From positions 1-64,000 of the forward strand of contig JAJPES010000079.1 in assembly GCA_021166725.1 (NCBI GenBank): DNA of 64,000 bases, read 5' to 3'. Positions 62,927-64,000 of this stretch are shown one piece after another. Position 1 is the stretch's first letter, and every line of letters starts with the position of its first letter. Under the pieces are notes generated by a model that worked only from the letters and a program-made list of their open reading frames with translations, made no database searches and was not told the origin of the DNA. The position numbers were made by a program, and so were the translations under genes. Origin of the DNA: Burkholderiaceae bacterium. Lineage in GTDB: Bacteria; Pseudomonadota; Gammaproteobacteria; Burkholderiales; Burkholderiaceae_E.

Positions 62927-64000
62927 ATGATCGAGAACCGAACGGCCGGCATCGCGATCCGGCGCGCCGGGACCGAAGCGCTCGCCGAGGCGCTGGCGGC
63001 CAGCCGTCGCGACACGCTCGCCGCCTTCGAATCCTTCGAGCGGAACCTCGAATCGCTCGTCGTGCCGCGATGCGTCGAGCTGAATCCGCCGCTGTGGGAA
63101 CTGGGACACATCGGATGGTTCCAGGAGTGGTGGATCGCGCGCAACCCGCAACGCGCACTCGGCGCGCGCGCCGATCCCGAGGCGCCGCGCACGGCAGGCA
63201 TCCGTCGCGATGCGGACCGTCTCTACGATTCGGCAAAGGTCGCGCATGAAACGCGTTGGAACCTGCCGCTGCCCGACGCGGACGAAATCCGCGCCGACCT
63301 GCATGCGCAACTGGAAGGAACGCTTGCGCTGTTGCAGCGCGCCGACGAGACCGACGCCGGATTGTATTTCTTTCGGCTGGCGCTCTTTCACGAGGACATG
63401 CATCACGAAGCGGCGAGCTACATGGCACACGCGCTCGGCTTCGAGATCGACGAATCGACGCACCCTGCTCCACTTGCCGAAGGATGCCGGGAGATCGGGT
63501 TCGGCACGGGTCGGTGGCGCCTCGGCTTCGAGGGCCCGGGCTTCGCCTTCGACAACGAATGCCGGTCGCACGAGATCCGGTTGCCCGAATACTGCATCGA
63601 CGACCGCGTCGTTCGCTGGGCGGAATACCTGCCCTTCGCCGAAGACGGAGGCTACGAGCACGAACACTGGTGGAGCGGGTCCGGTCGCGCATGGCTCCGT
63701 GCGCAGGGCCGGTGCGCGCCGCGCTATCTGGAGCGCACGTCGCGCGGCTGGCGGCGATGGTCGAACGGCCGCTGGAGCGAGTTGGATCCGGCGCTGCCTG
63801 CCTGCCATCTGACCCTGCACGAAGCGCTCGCCTGGTGCAACTGGGCCGGCCGCCGCCTTCCGAGCGAAGCGGAATGGGAACGCGCGGCGATCGAAGCAGG
63901 CGATGCGTTCCGTTGGGCAGACGTCTGGGAATGGACGTCGAGCGCGTTCGCCCCGTACCCGGGCTTCACCGCGCATCCGTACCGCGCTTACTCGTCACCC
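62927..64000 (+). CDS. senA: Selenoneine synthase SenA (EgtB-like), truncated by window end
   Basis: SenA joins the selenosugar to hercynine (N-trimethyl-histidine) to make selenoneine. The visible 358 residues show an N-terminal DinB-like domain with a 3-His iron set: His61 (LGHIGWFQEW) and His155/His159 (FHEDMHHEA), and a C-terminal FGE-sulfatase domain (RLPSEAEWERAAIEAG and VWEWTSSAFAPYPGF). This is the EgtB layout; linkage to senB favours SenA over EgtB. ATG at 62927, weak ribosome site (GGGGCGGGA). The last residues and the stop are beyond the window. Confidence 0.85.
   Translation, partial: MIENRTAGIAIRRAGTEALAEALAASRRDTLAAFESFERNLESLVVPRCVELNPPLWELGHIGWFQEWWIARNPQRALGARADPEAPRTAGIRRDADRLYDSAKVAHETRWNLPLPDADEIRADLHAQLEGTLALLQRADETDAGLYFFRLALFHEDMHHEAASYMAHALGFEIDESTHPAPLAEGCREIGFGTGRWRLGFEGPGFAFDNECRSHEIRLPEYCIDDRVVRWAEYLPFAEDGGYEHEHWWSGSGRAWLRAQGRCAPRYLERTSRGWRRWSNGRWSELDPALPACHLTLHEALAWCNWAGRRLPSEAEWERAAIEAGDAFRWADVWEWTSSAFAPYPGFTAHPYRAYSSP

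Noticed and set aside
1-64000. tRNA, rRNA, prophage or integron features
   Set aside because: No tRNA-like cloverleaf, rRNA segment, integrase or attachment site was recognised on either strand.

Overview
The window is about 64 kb of GC-rich proteobacterial chromosome, filled almost entirely by one motility and chemotaxis locus. Three things point to the Betaproteobacteria, probably Burkholderiales: the FlhDC master regulator, the flgBCDEFGHIJKL order, and a che cluster holding cheA, cheW, cheR, cheD, cheB and a cheZ with textbook catalytic residues. The genus cannot be fixed from the sequence. High GC makes long antisense open frames common, and these were discarded.

Layout. 1-1405: a phospholipid N-methyltransferase-like gene and rpiA. 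1591-12782 (minus strand): the rod, hook, ring and hook-filament junction operon flgBCDEFGHIJKL, ending in a degenerate-EAL/HDOD signalling gene. 12913-14700 (plus): flgA, flgM, flgN. 14831-18283 (minus): two chemoreceptors, one membrane-bound and one soluble. 18483-24696 (minus): flhB-flhA-flhF-flhG-fliA. 24796-27969 (minus): flhDC followed by motAB. 28674-29149: a decayed IS256-type element. 29401-33659 (plus): fliC, fliD, fliS, fliT, ycgR. 33697-34047 (minus): fliE. 34180-45140 (plus): fliFGHIJK, then fliLMNOPQR. 45263-56301 (minus): two che operons, cheR-cheD-cheB-(small CheZ-like gene)-cheY-cheA and cheW-MCP-cheY-cheZ-HD-GYP. 56424-60258 (plus): two histidine kinases and a NarL-type regulator. 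60286-62905 (minus): a DUF1993 gene, an enoyl-CoA hydratase and senB. 62927-end (plus): senA, cut by the window edge.

Regulation can be read from the DNA. Five intergenic sites share an inverted repeat of the type GATAAGCG-N11/12-CGCTATTTC, which resembles an FlhD4C2 box. In every case exactly 26 bp separate a half-site from a -10-like hexamer. They sit at flgA/flgB, flhB, fliE/fliF, fliL and cheW, a coherent class-II set. A second motif, T(A/C)AAG-N14-(G/T)CCGA, fits sigma-28 (FliA) and lies before flgM, motA, fliC, fliS and, unexpectedly, flhDC. FlgM (anti-sigma) and FliA are both encoded here, so the whole hierarchy FlhDC -> basal body and export -> FliA -> filament, motor and receptors lies in one window.

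Points outside the standard flagellar inventory: a divergent senA/senB pair for selenoneine biosynthesis with only 21 bp between start codons; a 128-residue CheZ-like DxxxQ protein between cheB and cheY; an FlhG that keeps the DQAxxLR helix but has lost the P-loop; a 21-bp tandem repeat at the 5' end of flgA; a ~170-bp foldback element starting at the fliA stop codon; predicted leaderless starts for flgA and fliF; and a G-rich, quadruplex-prone tract at the left edge. I saw no rRNA, tRNA, CRISPR array or prophage.
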